15,087 bases of DNA from SUG1106 sp051883095 (lineage in GTDB: Bacteria > Bacillota > Clostridia > Peptostreptococcales > Anaerovoracaceae), in contig JBJETB010000021.1 in NCBI GenBank assembly GCA_051883095.1, positions 1-15,087 on the forward strand. Direction: 5' to 3'. Numbering within the stretch: the first letter of the stretch is position 1; every line of letters starts with the position of its first letter. Made by a program: the position numbers and the translations under genes. Positions 14,559 through 15,087 of the stretch are shown piece after piece. A model generated the notes under the pieces. It worked only from the letters and a program-made list of their open reading frames with translations, did not search any database and was not told the origin of the DNA.

Positions 14559-14567
14559 ACTGTACCT

Positions 14568-14639
14568 CTATTCAGTTAATATTCGTTCAGCAAAGGCATT
14601 TCTGCCGACGGTTTCAATTATTTTTTCCTTAATATTCAT
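14568..14639 (-). pseudogene. Upstream in-frame segment cut by amber codon, likely the original N-terminus of the membrane protein gene
   Basis: From ATG 14639 there are 23 codons ending NAFAERILTE, then TAG at 14570-14568. The frame then continues with Arg-Tyr-Ser straight into the Met-Val-Met start of the downstream frame. The start is 10 nt after the stop of the 122-aa gene, the spacing expected of an operon gene. A single base change of a Tyr codon (TAT or TAC) to TAG would explain the break. It could instead be a small coupled leader peptide. The family comparison is from memory, so this is a moderate call. Confidence 0.5.
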
Positions 14640-14649
14640 TATTCGTCCA

Positions 14650-15018
14650 TTATTCAATACCCTTGGTCAGCGGTATGAGACAGAGCAGAATGACGATGCC
14701 GAGAAGGCCGATGATGATGCCCATAACCATCTTTCCCCACACCATAGTGAAACACATGCCTACGCCTAATGCCAATGCGCCGATTATACCTACCAGAACT
14801 GTGATAACTGTCTTTCCTGAGATCTTAATAGGCTCTTTGTGTTCCATTCGTCTCCATATAAGCAGGGTAATCAGGCCAAGCACCAGCCCTACACAGCCGA
14901 AGACGATGCCGGGCTTAAATGCATTCCATTCAGGAATCATCGCCATACACATGCCCAGTGCGAATAGAACTCCGCTGATTGTACCGAGAATCATTGCTAC
15001 AAAATTACTTTTTTTCAT
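14650..15018 (-). CDS. Small four-helix membrane protein with internal duplication, function unknown
   Basis: This 122-aa protein has four hydrophobic helices, about 6-28, 36-55, 70-93 and 96-116, joined by a basic middle loop (RRMEHKEPIKISGK). The two halves look duplicated: LGMCMAM (21-27) matches VGMCFTM (86-92), and glycines 37, 41 and 44 match 100, 104 and 107. I do not recognise a named family. A perfect AGGAGGT lies 8 nt before the ATG. It is the first gene of the minus-strand operon seen here; its promoter lies in the last 70 bp of the window or beyond. Confidence 0.85.
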   Translation of the reverse strand: MKKSNFVAMILGTISGVLFALGMCMAMIPEWNAFKPGIVFGCVGLVLGLITLLIWRRMEHKEPIKISGKTVITVLVGIIGALALGVGMCFTMVWGKMVMGIIIGLLGIVILLCLIPLTKGIE

Positions 15019-15070
15019 TTAAAAATACCTCCTGGTGACTTGAAAAAGTAACTTCACGATGTAAAACTAA

Positions 15071-15083
15071 TTTCACAGTGAAA
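15071..15083. promoter_or_regulatory. Short palindrome upstream of the 122-aa gene
   Basis: TTTCAC-A-GTGAAA is a perfect 6-bp-arm palindrome 53 bp upstream of the start codon. It could be an operator for the membrane-protein operon. An imperfect dyad, GTGACT with AGTAAC, lies nearer the gene. The window ends at 15087, so the full promoter cannot be judged. Confidence 0.3.
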
Positions 15084-15087
15084 GAGA

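Overview
The window looks like a stretch of a Clostridia-type (Firmicutes) chromosome. The evidence is the yicC-gmk-rpoZ gene order, an RqcH/NFACT gene divergent from it, many strong AGGAGG-like ribosome binding sites, sigma-A-like promoters, frequent ATA (Ile) and AGA (Arg) codons, and an OmpR-type two-component system next to an ABC exporter. A family-level guess (Anaerovoracaceae / Eubacteriales Family XIII-like) is possible but is inference only. There is no rRNA, tRNA, CRISPR array, transposase or phage gene.

Region 1 (3-7817, plus strand) is one tightly packed gene run. It starts with the 3' part of a MoeA protein fused to a periplasmic-binding-protein-like domain, cut by the left edge. 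An OmpR-family response regulator follows, overlapped by a sensor histidine kinase that starts at TTG. Then come a LolD/MacB-type ABC ATPase, a signal-peptide-bearing protein with several Ig-like domains and one C-terminal membrane anchor, and a MacB/FtsX-type permease. The last three overlap by ATGA junctions. A periodic TTAAG-type direct-repeat array sits at the end of the kinase gene, just before the ATPase. It looks like the operator through which the response regulator controls the exporter. A strong hairpin lies after the permease.

Region 2 (7928-11484, minus strand) holds rqcH, then a MarR-family regulator, then a PatB/MalY-type PLP C-S lyase. The marR-patB pair has its own good promoter just after rqcH. 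A perfect 11-bp-arm dyad lies over the expected transcription start, so autorepression by MarR is the simplest reading.

Region 3 (11485-13432, plus strand) is the housekeeping block yicC, gmk, rpoZ, ending in a clear intrinsic terminator. The remA gene that usually lies between yicC and gmk is absent. gmk has its own promoter, whose -35 box coincides with a spurious TTG start.

Region 4 (13433-13767) has no gene. It holds four tandem 38-45 bp inverted repeats built on ATGTCGTATGAAA and its reverse complement. I cannot assign these to a known family.

Region 5 (13768-15087, minus strand) is an operon of three genes I cannot name: a 122-aa four-helix membrane protein with an internal duplication, a multi-helix membrane protein whose apparent N-terminal segment is cut off by an in-frame amber codon, and a 61-aa soluble protein made of 11-residue repeats.
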